In this document: positions 44,900 through 54,173 of the stretch, in pieces
How positions within the stretch are numbered: position 1 is the first letter of the stretch
Layout: each line of letters begins with the position of its first letter
Source of the DNA: Tritonibacter mobilis
Lineage (GTDB): Bacteria > Pseudomonadota > Alphaproteobacteria > Rhodobacterales > Rhodobacteraceae
Assembly: GCF_001681715.1 (NCBI RefSeq)
Contig: NZ_LNWY01000005.1
Coordinates: forward strand, 248,001-312,000
Length of the DNA stretch: 64,000 nt
Direction: 5' to 3'
Notes under the pieces: generated by a model
What the model saw: the letters and a program-made list of their open reading frames with translations, nothing else
The model's database searches: none
What the model was told of the DNA's origin: nothing
Position numbers and translations under genes: made by a program

Positions 44900-47155
44900 A
44901 TGCCCAAAGCCAAGATCACCAATGAAGAGGCGCTGGCCTTTCACCTGGAACCCAGCCCTGGCAAATGGGAGGTCACCGCGACGGTCCCCATGACCACCCA
45001 GCGGGATCTGTCCTTGGCCTATAGCCCCGGCGTGGCGGTCCCCTGTGAGGCGATCGCCGAAAATCCCGAACTTGCCTATGATTATACCAACAAGGGCAAC
45101 CTTGTTGCGGTGATCTCCAACGGGACGGCGGTTCTGGGGCTTGGTAATCTCGGCGCACTCGGCTCCAAACCGGTGATGGAAGGCAAATCGGTCCTCTTCA
45201 AACGCTTTGCGGATGTGAACTCCATCGACATTGAACTCGACACAGAAGATCCAGACGAGTTCATCAACGCTGTGAAGCTGATGGGGCCGACCTTCGGGGG
45301 TATCAACCTCGAAGATATCAAGGCGCCCGAGTGTTTCATCATTGAACAGAAGCTCAAGGAAGAGATGGATATCCCGGTCTTCCACGATGACCAGCACGGC
45401 ACCGCAGTGATTTGTGCCGCTGGCCTGATTAACGCGCTGCATCTGTCTGGCAAGAAAATCGAGGATGTCCGGATCGTCCTTAATGGGGCAGGGGCTGCAG
45501 GCATCGCCTGTATTGAGCTGTTGAAATCCATGGGCGCGCGGCATGAGAATTGCATCGTCTGCGACACCAAAGGTGTGATTTATCAGGGCCGTACTGAGGG
45601 GATGAACCAGTGGAAATCTGCCCACGCGGTTAAGACCGAGTTGCGCTCTCTTGAAGACGCCATGAAAGGCGCGGATGTTTTCCTCGGCGTGTCGGTCAAG
45701 GGGGCTGTAACGCAAGAGATGGTGAAATCCATGGCCGATAATCCGGTCATCTTTGCCATGGCGAACCCCGATCCTGAGATCACCCCCGAAGAGGCGCATG
45801 AGGTTCGGGTGGATGCCATCGTTGCCACTGGGCGTTCGGACTATCCGAACCAGGTGAACAATGTGCTGGGCTTTCCCTACCTGTTCCGCGGGGCGCTCGA
45901 CATTCATGCGCGCGCCATCAATGACGAGATGAAGATCGCCTGTGCCCACGCACTGGCCCGTCTGGCGCGCGAGGATGTGCCGGATGAGGTGGCGCTGGCT
46001 TACGGCAAATCCCTGTCCTTTGGTCGCGACTACATCATCCCGACGCCGTTTGACCCGCGCCTGATCCACCGTATCCCGCCTGCGGTTGCCAAGGCCGGGA
46101 TGGATACCGGCGTGGCGCGCCGTCCGATCATCGACATGGACGCTTATGAACACGGCCTGCGGGGACGGATGGACCCGACGCAATCGATCCTGCGCGGCCT
46201 CAACGCGCGTGCCCGTGCGGCACAATCACGTATGATCTTTGCCGAGGGGGATGACCCGCGCGTGCTGCGGGCGGCTGTGACCTATCAGCGCTCGGGCTTT
46301 GGCAAGGCGCTGGTGGTTGGCCGTCAGGAGGATGTCAAAACCAAGCTCGAAGAGGCCGGTCTGGGCGATGCGGTGCGCGAACTGGAAGTGGTCAACGCGG
46401 CCAATACGCACCACTTTGATGCCTATAAGGAATTCCTTTATAACCGCCTGAACCGTAAGGGTTTTGATCGCAAGGATATCCACCGTCTGGTGGGACGTGA
46501 CCGGCATGTGTTTTCTGCGCTGATGCTCGCGCATGGGCATGGCGACGGTCTGGTGACTGGGGCCACCCGGAAATCCGCGCATGTGCTGGAAAAGATCAAT
46601 CACGTTTTTGATGCCGATGCAGAACATGGTGTGGCCGGGGTGACAGCGCTCTTGCACAAGGGGCGCATCGTGTTGATCGGAGACACGCTGGTACATGAAT
46701 GGCCTAATGAGAACGATCTTGCCACCATCGCAGAGCGTGCAGCGGGTGTAGCCCGTCACATGGGGCTTGATCCACGGGTGGCCTTTGTGAGCTTCTCGAC
46801 CTTTGGTTATCCGGTGTCGGAGAGGGCGGAGAAAATGCACATCGCGCCAACCGTTCTGGATAAACGCGGCGTTGATTTCGAATATGAGGGCGAAATGACC
46901 GTGGATGTGGCGCTGAACGCTAAGGCGCAGGAACACTATCCGTTCCAGCGTCTGTCTGGCCCGGCCAATATTCTGGTGGTGCCCGCACGTCATTCGGCTT
47001 CGATCTCGGTCAAGCTGATGCAGGAAATGGGCGGCGCTACAGTCGTGGGGCCGATCCTGTCGGGCGTCGATAAGCCGATCCAAATCTGTTCCACCACATC
47101 GACCGCCAATGACGTGCTGAACATGGCCGTTCTGGCGGCCTGTAACATCGGCTGA
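44900..47155 (+). CDS. maeB: NADP-dependent malic enzyme with phosphotransacetylase-like domain
   Basis: Oxidative decarboxylation of malate to pyruvate, linking the TCA cycle to gluconeogenesis and NADPH supply; 751 residues. Malic-enzyme half (about 1-430): SLAYSPGVAVPCEAI, FHDDQHGTAVICAAGLINAL, and the NADP-binding VLNGAGAAGIACIELL. The C-terminal half (about 440-751) is a phosphotransacetylase-like domain (IFAEGDDPRVLRAAVTYQ, SGPANILVVPARHSASISVKL) that in homologues is regulatory and lacks PTA activity. Followed by the sugar kinase after 20 bases. Confidence 0.96.
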   Translation: MPKAKITNEEALAFHLEPSPGKWEVTATVPMTTQRDLSLAYSPGVAVPCEAIAENPELAYDYTNKGNLVAVISNGTAVLGLGNLGALGSKPVMEGKSVLFKRFADVNSIDIELDTEDPDEFINAVKLMGPTFGGINLEDIKAPECFIIEQKLKEEMDIPVFHDDQHGTAVICAAGLINALHLSGKKIEDVRIVLNGAGAAGIACIELLKSMGARHENCIVCDTKGVIYQGRTEGMNQWKSAHAVKTELRSLEDAMKGADVFLGVSVKGAVTQEMVKSMADNPVIFAMANPDPEITPEEAHEVRVDAIVATGRSDYPNQVNNVLGFPYLFRGALDIHARAINDEMKIACAHALARLAREDVPDEVALAYGKSLSFGRDYIIPTPFDPRLIHRIPPAVAKAGMDTGVARRPIIDMDAYEHGLRGRMDPTQSILRGLNARARAAQSRMIFAEGDDPRVLRAAVTYQRSGFGKALVVGRQEDVKTKLEEAGLGDAVRELEVVNAANTHHFDAYKEFLYNRLNRKGFDRKDIHRLVGRDRHVFSALMLAHGHGDGLVTGATRKSAHVLEKINHVFDADAEHGVAGVTALLHKGRIVLIGDTLVHEWPNENDLATIAERAAGVARHMGLDPRVAFVSFSTFGYPVSERAEKMHIAPTVLDKRGVDFEYEGEMTVDVALNAKAQEHYPFQRLSGPANILVVPARHSASISVKLMQEMGGATVVGPILSGVDKPIQICSTTSTANDVLNMAVLAACNIG

Positions 47156-47175
47156 ACCATAAAAGGAGGCTGTTT

Positions 47176-48048
47176 ATGGCTATCTGGAACCTCGGTTCGA
47201 TCAATATCGATATGGTTTACGCCCTGCCGCATATGCCGCAGCCGGGTGAAACGCTGGCAGCCACGTCCTTTGAACAAGGGCTGGGTGGCAAAGGCGCGAA
47301 TATGTCTGTTGCCGCCGCGCGGGCGGGCGCCCATGCCTGCCATATCGGTGCGATCGGGCCGGAGGGAAAGTGGTGCGTGGACAGGCTGACTGAATACGGT
47401 GTCGATACGCGCCACATTGCGCAAATCGACACCGCCACCGGTCACGCAATCATTGCGGTCGACCCTGCGGGGGAAAACCAGATCATCCTTTATCCCGGTG
47501 CAAACCGAGTTCTGAGTGAAGATCAGATTGGTCAGGCGCTGAGTGCGGCGAACGCAGGGGACATTCTGTTGATCCAGAATGAAACCAACATGCAGGCTGA
47601 GGCTGCGGAAATGGGTCGTAAGCTCGGCTTGCGTGTCGCCTATGCAGCGGCGCCCTTTGATGCGGATGCTGTGCAGGCGGTTTTGCCCTTTATGGACCTG
47701 CTGTTCCTCAATGAGGTTGAGGCCGCGCAACTGGAGGAGGCGACGGGTAAAGCGCCGCATGATCTTGATGTACAGGATGTGATTGTCACATTGGGCGCAA
47801 AAGGCGCTCGGCATTTCGATGGCCGCTCCGGAGACGTGACGGATATTCCCGCGCTGAAGGTCACGCCCGTAGATACGACCGGGGCAGGGGACACATTCAC
47901 CGGTTATGTGTTGGCCGCATTGGACCGTGGTCTGCCGATGGCGCAGGCGATGGCGCAGGCGTCACGCGCAGGTGCATTGATGGTCACGCGCCACGGTGCG
48001 GCAGATGTTATCCCAGATCTAAAAGAGGTTCAGAACGCCAAGTTTTGA
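47176..48048 (+). CDS. PfkB-family carbohydrate kinase, ribokinase-like
   Basis: A 290-residue kinase of the ribokinase group. Substrate signature GGKGANMSVAAARAGA near residue 36, and the PfkB C-terminal signature DTTGAGDTFTGYVLAALD with the catalytic Asp (about 238). NLGSINIDMVYALPHMPQPGET is the usual N-terminus. Ribose is the likeliest substrate by similarity, but no ribose transporter or ribose operon is nearby, so I leave the symbol blank. AAGGAGG precedes the ATG; probably cotranscribed with maeB and ended by the hairpin at 48071. Confidence 0.88.
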   Translation: MAIWNLGSINIDMVYALPHMPQPGETLAATSFEQGLGGKGANMSVAAARAGAHACHIGAIGPEGKWCVDRLTEYGVDTRHIAQIDTATGHAIIAVDPAGENQIILYPGANRVLSEDQIGQALSAANAGDILLIQNETNMQAEAAEMGRKLGLRVAYAAAPFDADAVQAVLPFMDLLFLNEVEAAQLEEATGKAPHDLDVQDVIVTLGAKGARHFDGRSGDVTDIPALKVTPVDTTGAGDTFTGYVLAALDRGLPMAQAMAQASRAGALMVTRHGAADVIPDLKEVQNAKF

Positions 48049-48070
48049 AGTTCAGAAACCTGCGAACCAC

Positions 48071-48099
48071 AAAAAGGGGCCCACTGCGGCCCCTTTTTT
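48071..48099. terminator. Bidirectional terminator between the kinase and msrA
   Basis: AAAAAGGGGCC (48071-48081) pairs perfectly with GGCCCCTTTTT (48088-48098) around a 6-base loop, followed by T. It lies 22 bases after the kinase stop and 28 bases from the convergent msrA stop. Confidence 0.92.
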
Positions 48100-48126
48100 C
48101 ATTTGTTTTGCAGTGTCTTTGTAGTG

Positions 48127-48792
48127 TCAGTGTGTCCCGATGAAGGGCGCATCTTTACCCCAGAGCTCTGCAACGCGGGCATCGCGACCACATGCGGTGC
48201 GATAGCGCTTGTAGGCTTTGGACTGGCGCAGTGGGCCAAAACGGGTCAGCACCAGATTGTCGCCTTTATAGTAATCCTGATGGTAATCTTCCGCCTTATA
48301 AAAAGTGGTGGCATCAAGGATTGGGGTTACGATGGCACGTCCCAGCGCAGCCTGAGCCTCTGACTTAATCCGCTCTGCCAGAGCCTTTTCGCCTTTGTTA
48401 GAGACGAATATCGCACTTCGATAGGGTGCTCCGCGATCACAAAATTGTCCGCCTGCATCCGTGGGATCAATCGAGCGGATGAACAGTTTCAACAAGCTCT
48501 CGCGGCTTACGACCGAAGGATCAAAGAGGATTTTCACCGCCTCATAATGTCCGGTTCCACCGCCTCCAACTTGCTTGTAAGTCGGGTTGCGCGTGGTGCC
48601 GCCAATGTAGCCAGAGACTGCCTCGGTGACACCTTTGACGGACTCAAAATCGCTCTCCACGCACCAGAAACAGCCTCCGGCAACGATGAGCGTTTCCTGC
48701 GTTTGTGCGCGCGCCTCAACCCCTCTGGTCAATGCGCCAATGATAATCAGCGCGGCCAGCGCGAAATGTTTGACTGTGTCCAGACGTCCCAT
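48127..48792 (-). CDS. msrA: Exported peptide methionine sulfoxide reductase A
   Basis: Reduces the S-epimer of methionine sulfoxide in proteins; 221 residues. The active site GGCFWCVESDFESVKGV (catalytic Cys about 41) and SGYIGGTTRNPTYKQV, GGTGHYEAVKI are typical. Unlike most cytoplasmic MsrA, it begins with a hydrophobic signal (FALAALIIIGALTRGVEARAQ, about 10-30), so it is probably periplasmic or membrane-tethered. Further cysteines in QFCDRG and RTACGRD could be resolving residues. ATG 48792 has AGGATGCC upstream. A single gene, convergent with the kinase. Confidence 0.92.
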   Translation of the reverse strand: MGRLDTVKHFALAALIIIGALTRGVEARAQTQETLIVAGGCFWCVESDFESVKGVTEAVSGYIGGTTRNPTYKQVGGGGTGHYEAVKILFDPSVVSRESLLKLFIRSIDPTDAGGQFCDRGAPYRSAIFVSNKGEKALAERIKSEAQAALGRAIVTPILDATTFYKAEDYHQDYYKGDNLVLTRFGPLRQSKAYKRYRTACGRDARVAELWGKDAPFIGTH

Positions 48793-48930
48793 GGCATCCT
48801 CCTAAAGGGCCAGCTCCTGCTAGCAAGGATCAGGATGCCCGAAGCTGAAAATCCAGCCAAGGTCATGACATCATTTGTCACGCATCGGTGACGGCAGTTT
48901 ACCGGCCAGAACCCAAAAGGCCTGAGTGGT

Positions 48931-49212
48931 TCAGCCAATCAGTTTTCCCAGTTTCATCGCGACACCCATGTCGCCGGAAATCTTGATCTTGCCCATCATG
49001 ACAGCTGTCATTGGGTTCAACTGACCGCGTAGGAGCTTTTTCAGGTTTTCCGTGCTGAGGCGCAATGTGCAGTCGGTGGGCTGCTCTCGAGTGGTCACAG
49101 AGCCATTATCAAGAATGATCACACCGTCAGTGCCACAGTCAAACTTCAACGATCCATCAAAGTTCTTCCCATCCAGGCCGTTGCGAATGTCTGTCGCAAT
49201 CTGTTCCAGCAT
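48931..49212 (-). CDS. SCP-2 sterol-carrier-like domain protein
   Basis: A 93-residue stand-alone SCP-2 domain: DGSLKFDCGTDGVIILDNGSV, STENLKKLLRGQLNPMTAVMMGKIKISGDMGVAMKLGKLI. The block LNPMTAVMMGKIKISGDM is the hallmark. It probably binds lipid or acyl ligands; ligand unknown. ATG 49212 has GGGAGGGA upstream; five extra codons in the open frame are not used. Its neighbours are msrA and a DUF1036 gene on the same strand, loosely spaced. Confidence 0.92.
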   Translation of the reverse strand: MLEQIATDIRNGLDGKNFDGSLKFDCGTDGVIILDNGSVTTREQPTDCTLRLSTENLKKLLRGQLNPMTAVMMGKIKISGDMGVAMKLGKLIG

Positions 49213-49305
49213 GAATGTCCCTCCCATGACGCCTATCCCACAGCCATAGGAGGTGCAGGCGTCATGTTACAAGCGTGACCAAGGGGAAAGGGAGGCGGCG
49301 GCTGA

Positions 49306-49692
49306 TTAGTCGGTCAGGTTTTGAGTCCAGTCGAGCGAATTGCCGGTATCGACCTCAAAAAAACCACCAGTTTTATAGCCGCGTGAGGTGCAATTTTCAT
49401 CACCCCGAATGGTGTAGGGGTCATTGATGTAGCAAAAAGAGTAATCCCCGGTCCAATTGCCGGTCTTGCTCTCAGCACGAACGTAATAGTAGCGGTTCTT
49501 CAGATCACCGACGACTGCAATCGCACATTCGTCTGGCTGAAGCGTCCACCAGCCCTCGGACACCCAGTCTTCACCATCTTTATAGCCAATGGACGCAAAG
49601 GCCTCATTGCTGGTCTCGTTGCAGATCTCAAAATCTGCAAGAGCTGCTGAGCCACAGAGCACCATCAGGGCGCTGACGATCAAAGGCCTCAT
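49306..49692 (-). CDS. DUF1036 secreted protein
   Basis: A 128-residue exported protein. Signal peptide about 1-19 (LIVSALMVLCGSAALA), then a DUF1036 domain: FEICNETSNEAFASIGYKDGEDWVSEGWWTLQPDEC, with later cysteines in SFCYINDP and DENCTSRGY, so likely two disulfides. Function unknown; the family is common in alphaproteobacteria. ATG 49692 is chosen for its GGAGGG and signal peptide. A single gene. Confidence 0.88.
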   Translation of the reverse strand: MRPLIVSALMVLCGSAALADFEICNETSNEAFASIGYKDGEDWVSEGWWTLQPDECAIAVVGDLKNRYYYVRAESKTGNWTGDYSFCYINDPYTIRGDENCTSRGYKTGGFFEVDTGNSLDWTQNLTD

Positions 49693-49790
49693 GATGCCCT
49701 CCAAAGCTGATTACTCTGCACGAAATCTAACGAATCTGACGCTGAGCGCGACAGGTCATTTACGCAGAAATTTCCCCATTTTGATTTGGG

Positions 49791-50252
49791 TCAGCTGATT
49801 TCGTCAACCGTCGGCGTGCAGGGCGCACCGTAAAAGAAGGTTTGAATGATTTCCGCGCATTGCTCGGGGGCGTTTGGTGCGGCTGCAAAGAGCGTCATGG
49901 AAGAGCGCAGTTTCTTGGCGTCGACCTTGCCCAGAATATCAATGGCGGGTGTGTCATTGTGTGAGAGCATCAGGTCGCACACCTCAATAAGACGCTGGCG
50001 CAGAACCGGATGGTCCAGATAGGCCCGCGCTTCATTGACGTCCTCAAGCCCGTAGAGCTGCGACATATGAGATTGCCCAAGGCTGGCCAGTTGGGGAAAG
50101 ACGAACCACATCCAGTGGCTCGTCTTTTTCCCGGCTTTCAACTCGGCGACGACATCGCCCCAGACCGCGTCCTGAGCCTCGACAAACATGTCGAGTTCTT
50201 CTTCCAGATCCTCTTCGGGGAACTCTTCTTCGAAGTCGTCGTCGATGCTCAT
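49791..50252 (-). CDS. DUF1810 protein
   Basis: A 153-residue cytoplasmic protein. The DUF1810 core is at about 20-145: FVEAQDAVWGDVVAELKAGKKTSHWMWFVFPQL, GLEDVNEARAYLDHPVLRQRL, SSMTLFAA. The trio HWMWFVFPQ is diagnostic. The family is linked in other genomes with NADAR-type enzymes and ADP-ribose chemistry; no such partner is here. The N-terminus is extremely acidic (DDDFEEEFPEEDLEEELD). Its start sits on the argG stop (TAATGA), so the two are coupled. Confidence 0.9.
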   Translation of the reverse strand: MSIDDDFEEEFPEEDLEEELDMFVEAQDAVWGDVVAELKAGKKTSHWMWFVFPQLASLGQSHMSQLYGLEDVNEARAYLDHPVLRQRLIEVCDLMLSHNDTPAIDILGKVDAKKLRSSMTLFAAAPNAPEQCAEIIQTFFYGAPCTPTVDEIS

Positions 50253-51475
50253 TATTTCACTCGACGATTGCGAGCGGCGAGCAGCTTGAGGCGCAGCGCG
50301 TTGAGCTGGATGAAGCCCTGTGCGTCTTTTTGGTCATATGCGCCTGCGTCCTCTTCAAAGGTCACATGCGCCTCGGAATAGAGCGAATGCTCTGACCAGC
50401 GGCCAACGGTTTTGGCGGAGCCTTTGTAGAGTTTCAGACGGACGGTGCCGGTGACATGCTTCTGGCTCTCATCAATCAGCGCCTGCAACATTTCACGCTC
50501 CGGGGAATACCAGAAGCCGTTGTAGATCAGTTCCGCATAGCGCGGCATGATCGAGTCCTTCAGGTGGCCTGCACCACTATCGAGCGTGATCTGTTCGATA
50601 CCGCGGTGCGCTTCCAGCAGGATGTCGCCGCCGGGGGTCTCGTAGATGCCGCGGGACTTCATGCCGACGAAACGGTTTTCCACAAAATCCAAGCGACCGA
50701 TACCGTGCTTGCGACCATATTCGTTGAGTTGAGTCAGGATCGTCGCCGGGCTCATGGCCTCACCGTTGATCGCAACCGCATCACCTTTTTCAAAGGTGAT
50801 TTCGATGAACTCAGGCGCGTCCGGCGCATCCTCGGGGTTCACTGTGCGCTGGTAGACATAATCCGGCGCCATTTCCGCCGGATCTTCCAGAACCTTGCCC
50901 TCGGAAGAGGTGTGCAGCAGGTTTGCATCTACCGAGAAGGGCGCTTCGCCGCGCTTGTCCTTGGCGATTGGGATCTGGTTTGCTTCGGCAAATTCCAGCA
51001 GTTTGGTGCGCGAGGTCAGATCCCACTCACGCCACGGCGCGATCACTTTGATATCAGGGTTCAGTGCATAAGCGGACAGCTCGAACCGCACCTGATCGTT
51101 GCCCTTGCCGGTTGCACCATGGGACACCGCATCGGCACCGGTGGCTTCTGCAATCTCAACAAGACGCTTGGAGATCAGCGGACGCGCAATCGAGGTGCCC
51201 AGCAAATAGAGGCCCTCATAGACCGCATTGGCGCGGAACATCGGGAAGACGAAATCGCGGACGAACTCTTCGCGGATGTCCTCGATAAAGATGTTTTCCG
51301 GCTTGATGCCCAGAAGCTCTGCTTTTTTGCGCGCAGGCTCCAGTTCCTCGCCCTGGCCGAGATCGGCGGTAAAGGTGACAACCTCGCAGCCGTATTCGGT
51401 CTGCAACCATTTCAGGATGATCGAAGTATCAAGGCCACCGGAGTAGGCCAGCACAACTTTCTTGGGCGCGGACAT
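50252..51475 (-). CDS. argG: Argininosuccinate synthase
   Basis: Joins citrulline and aspartate with ATP in arginine synthesis; 407 residues. The ATP loop [18 protein letters not shown] is at the start, with the citrulline/aspartate segments [36 protein letters not shown] and [23 protein letters not shown] 51475. The rest of the arginine pathway is not in the window. Coupled to the DUF1810 gene downstream. Confidence 0.97.
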   Translation of the reverse strand: MSAPKKVVLAYSGGLDTSIILKWLQTEYGCEVVTFTADLGQGEELEPARKKAELLGIKPENIFIEDIREEFVRDFVFPMFRANAVYEGLYLLGTSIARPLISKRLVEIAEATGADAVSHGATGKGNDQVRFELSAYALNPDIKVIAPWREWDLTSRTKLLEFAEANQIPIAKDKRGEAPFSVDANLLHTSSEGKVLEDPAEMAPDYVYQRTVNPEDAPDAPEFIEITFEKGDAVAINGEAMSPATILTQLNEYGRKHGIGRLDFVENRFVGMKSRGIYETPGGDILLEAHRGIEQITLDSGAGHLKDSIMPRYAELIYNGFWYSPEREMLQALIDESQKHVTGTVRLKLYKGSAKTVGRWSEHSLYSEAHVTFEEDAGAYDQKDAQGFIQLNALRLKLLAARNRRVK

Positions 51476-51606
51476 GGGTTTTCCTCTTGATCAGAACGTC
51501 AAGCGCCGTAGCGCCTTTTGCATCGGGTTGCAAGGTTTACGGGGTTTCCTACACCTGAACTGATGATAAGATATCGAGCAAATTTCCAGACCTAGAGGAT
51601 ATTTAA

Positions 51607-52365
51607 GTGACTGGTTGGAAGATATTTTCTCATTCCCTGAGCATGGTTTTGCGGAATTTGGGTTGGGCCTTGCAGATTGCATTGGTCCCGGTGCTGATCG
51701 CGATGGTCTGTATTGCCGCCCTGCTATGGGGGCAATTCGGCGAGCTGTTGGATAACCAAGGAAGACTGGATTATGTACCCAGTGGTGGTTTAGTGACGTC
51801 GATCCTGCTGTCTGTCGTGATCTTCATTGCGGCGGAGCTTTGGGTGTTCGTCAGCTGGCACCGCTTTGTTTTGCTTGAAGAATACCCGACAGGCTGGATT
51901 CCGAAATTTCACGGGGACCGCATTCTTGCGTATTTTGGCACCAGCTTGTTGCTTGGTCTGGTCATCATATTGGCTTGGATTGTGATTGGGGGCGTATTTA
52001 CTGCGGTGGGTGCGATGCTCAGTTCGACAGTTTTCAGCATCATCGTGCTCTTCATCGCCATGATCGCGATTGGCATCCTCTTCTTCCGCTTGCTTCCCAC
52101 ACTTCCCGCTGCGGCGATTGGAGAAAAACTCAGCTTCAGCGAGTCGATGGAGGCCACCAAAGGGACAGCAGGTACCGCTATCGTGTTGTTTCTCGTGCTT
52201 ATGCTGGTCCAAATACTACTGCAGCTCATAACCAACGTTTCGATCTACGTGTTCGCACCCTTGGGCCTTGTGTTTGCGGTTGTCTCTGCGCTCATCATGA
52301 CGTTGGTAAATGTGTCTATCCTGACGACGATTTATGGGCATTACGTGCAGGGGCGCGCGATCTGA
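51607..52365 (+). CDS. Multi-pass membrane protein, function unknown
   Basis: A 252-residue inner-membrane protein with about six hydrophobic segments: around 18-42, 64-84, 108-132, 138-160, 190-213 and 217-240. It shows the organisation of the glycerophosphoryl-diester-type or YihY-like membrane proteins only vaguely; I do not assign a family. GTG 51607 follows AGAGGA. The C-terminus ends YGHYVQGRAI. Faces away from argG and precedes ilvA by 72 bases on the same strand. Confidence 0.75.
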   Translation: MTGWKIFSHSLSMVLRNLGWALQIALVPVLIAMVCIAALLWGQFGELLDNQGRLDYVPSGGLVTSILLSVVIFIAAELWVFVSWHRFVLLEEYPTGWIPKFHGDRILAYFGTSLLLGLVIILAWIVIGGVFTAVGAMLSSTVFSIIVLFIAMIAIGILFFRLLPTLPAAAIGEKLSFSESMEATKGTAGTAIVLFLVLMLVQILLQLITNVSIYVFAPLGLVFAVVSALIMTLVNVSILTTIYGHYVQGRAI

Positions 52366-52437
52366 TCGTAGCCCAATCGACTGAGTGATCTGTCGCGCCC
52401 TCTTGCCTTGGGCGCGGCTTTGGGCCACCAAATCCCC

Positions 52438-53664
52438 ATGACCAACTTCCGGACCCAGGCCAAAGCGGCCGAGGCGGCGATGCGCGATGTCTTCCCGCCC
52501 ACGCCGCTGCAACGCAATGAACTTCTGTCTCAGCGCTTTGGCGCGGATATCTACCTCAAGCGCGAGGATCTGAGCCCCGTGCGCTCGTATAAGATCCGCG
52601 GCGCGCTGAATGCCATGCGCAAGCAGACTGGCAAGGATCTGTTTGTCTGTGCCTCGGCGGGAAACCACGCTCAGGGCATGGCCTATATGTGCCGGCAAAT
52701 GGACAAGCGGGGTGTGATTTTTATGCCGGTGACAACACCGCAGCAGAAAATCCAGAAAACCCGTATGTTCGGTGGAGATAACGTCGAAGTTCACCTGATT
52801 GGCGACTATTTCGATGACACGCTCGCGGCCGCGCAGGCGTGGTGCGCCGAAAAGGGCGGGTATTTTTTGTCACCCTTTGACGATGCCGATGTCATTGAAG
52901 GTCAGGCTTCAATCGCGGTTGAGATCGAAGCGCAGCTTGGCAAGGCCCCGGATCATATTGTGTTGCCTGTCGGCGGCGGCGGGATGTCGTCGGGTGTGGT
53001 TCAGTATTTTGGCGATGACGTACACGCTTTGCTCGTCGAACCCGAAGGTGGTGCTTGCCTGAAGGCGGCGCTTGAGGCCGGTCAACCTGTGCCGTTGGGG
53101 CGGGTTGATACGTTTGTGGATGGCGCGGCCGTCGGTAAGATCGGCGAACGTCCGTTCGACATCCTACGCACTGTGCCGCTCCCGGATGTGCTGACCCTGT
53201 CAGAAGATCGCATCTGTACTACCATCCTTGAGATGTTGAACGTCGAGGGCATTGTGCTGGAACCCGCAGGCGCTCTGGCTGTCGAGGCGCTGGGCGACCT
53301 GCGGACTTGGATCAAAGGCAAGACCGTCGTGTGCCTGACATCTGGTGGAAATTTTGATTTCGAACGCCTGCCAGAGGTCAAGGAACGGGCGCAACGTTAT
53401 TCCGGCGTGAAGAAATACTTCCTGTTGCGGCTGCCGCAGCGTCCCGGCGCGCTGAAGGAATTCCTGAATATCCTTGGCCCTGACGACGATATTGCACGCT
53501 TTGAATACATGAAGAAATCTGCGCGCAACTTTGGTTCGGTATTGATCGGGATTGAGACCAAGCAACCGGAGAATTTTGCGCCACTCTTTGCGCAACTTGA
53601 TGCGGCTGGGTTCACCTACACTGACATCACCAATGACGAAACACTGGCACAATTTGTAATCTGA
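52438..53664 (+). CDS. ilvA: Threonine dehydratase (biosynthetic type)
   Basis: A PLP enzyme making 2-oxobutanoate from threonine for isoleucine synthesis; 408 residues. PLP lysine in VRSYKIRGALNAM (about residue 52), CASAGNHAQGMAYMC, and the phosphate-binding VLPVGGGGMSSGVV. A single ACT-like regulatory domain is at about 325-408 (KYFLLRLPQRPGALKEFLNILGP). ATG 52438 fits the family; ten earlier codons are not needed. Convergent with the HPt gene across a shared hairpin. Confidence 0.95.
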   Translation: MTNFRTQAKAAEAAMRDVFPPTPLQRNELLSQRFGADIYLKREDLSPVRSYKIRGALNAMRKQTGKDLFVCASAGNHAQGMAYMCRQMDKRGVIFMPVTTPQQKIQKTRMFGGDNVEVHLIGDYFDDTLAAAQAWCAEKGGYFLSPFDDADVIEGQASIAVEIEAQLGKAPDHIVLPVGGGGMSSGVVQYFGDDVHALLVEPEGGACLKAALEAGQPVPLGRVDTFVDGAAVGKIGERPFDILRTVPLPDVLTLSEDRICTTILEMLNVEGIVLEPAGALAVEALGDLRTWIKGKTVVCLTSGGNFDFERLPEVKERAQRYSGVKKYFLLRLPQRPGALKEFLNILGPDDDIARFEYMKKSARNFGSVLIGIETKQPENFAPLFAQLDAAGFTYTDITNDETLAQFVI

Positions 53665-53680
53665 GGCCGCTTGGCCTCAG
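53661..53680. terminator. Palindromic hairpin shared by ilvA and HPt gene ends
   Basis: CTGAGGCC (53661-53668) and GGCCTCAG (53673-53680) form a perfect 8-base stem with a GCTT loop. The hairpin contains the ilvA stop codon and the stop codon of the convergent HPt gene. TTGTTTTT follows on plus at 53685, so the T-run is displaced; a weak bidirectional terminator. Confidence 0.55.
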
Positions 53681-54000
53681 GACATTGTTTTTACGTCAGC
53701 AAGGAAATGTGCTTTGGACTGGTCATAGCTGGCAAAGACCCGAGACAGGTCGACAGCGTCGGCTTGTCCGTTTGCAGACAGGCGCTCACCCTCAAAGCAG
53801 AGGTCGGAAAAGTCTTGGAACCCCAGGTTCAGGGCGCTGCCTTTTAGAAAATGCAGATCCTGCTCAAGCTGCGACCGGTCGCCGGACTTGAGTTTATCAA
53901 TGACGCCTTCGACCTCTTCGAGGAAGAGTTCGATCACTTCCTCAAAGCCGTCATCTCCGACTTCTTCTTTCAGTTCGCGTACGCGTGGCCAATCAATCAT
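53677..54000 (-). CDS. Stand-alone HPt phosphotransfer protein
   Basis: A 107-residue histidine phosphotransfer domain: LEQDLHFLKGSALNLGFQDFSDLC, with phospho-accepting His50 in the canonical HxLKGSAxNLG motif. Four helices are predictable. The remainder is highly acidic. It would shuttle phosphate between a kinase and a response regulator. The obvious candidate partner is the divergent response regulator-phosphatase 173 bases away. No histidine kinase is adjacent. Confidence 0.9.
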   Translation of the reverse strand: MIDWPRVRELKEEVGDDGFEEVIELFLEEVEGVIDKLKSGDRSQLEQDLHFLKGSALNLGFQDFSDLCFEGERLSANGQADAVDLSRVFASYDQSKAHFLADVKTMS

Positions 54001-54173
54001 CGTCTTCTTCCAACACTTTCGGGCGAGACCTGTCTAGCCTATGTCAAAGTGAGTAAAAGTATAGTAAAGAACAAAAAATCGACTAAAAGTGTATTTTTCA
54101 TCAGCTATTAAGCTGATCAGGTGTTTTCTAAGAAGGTCACGAGGGGACACGCCGCGTTAATGAGGGATTGTCG

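Noticed and set aside
44576-46225. Upstream extension of the flagellin frame to 832 codons
   Set aside because: The extension is antisense to the malic enzyme gene; flagellin starts properly at ATG 44575 with its own ribosome binding site.
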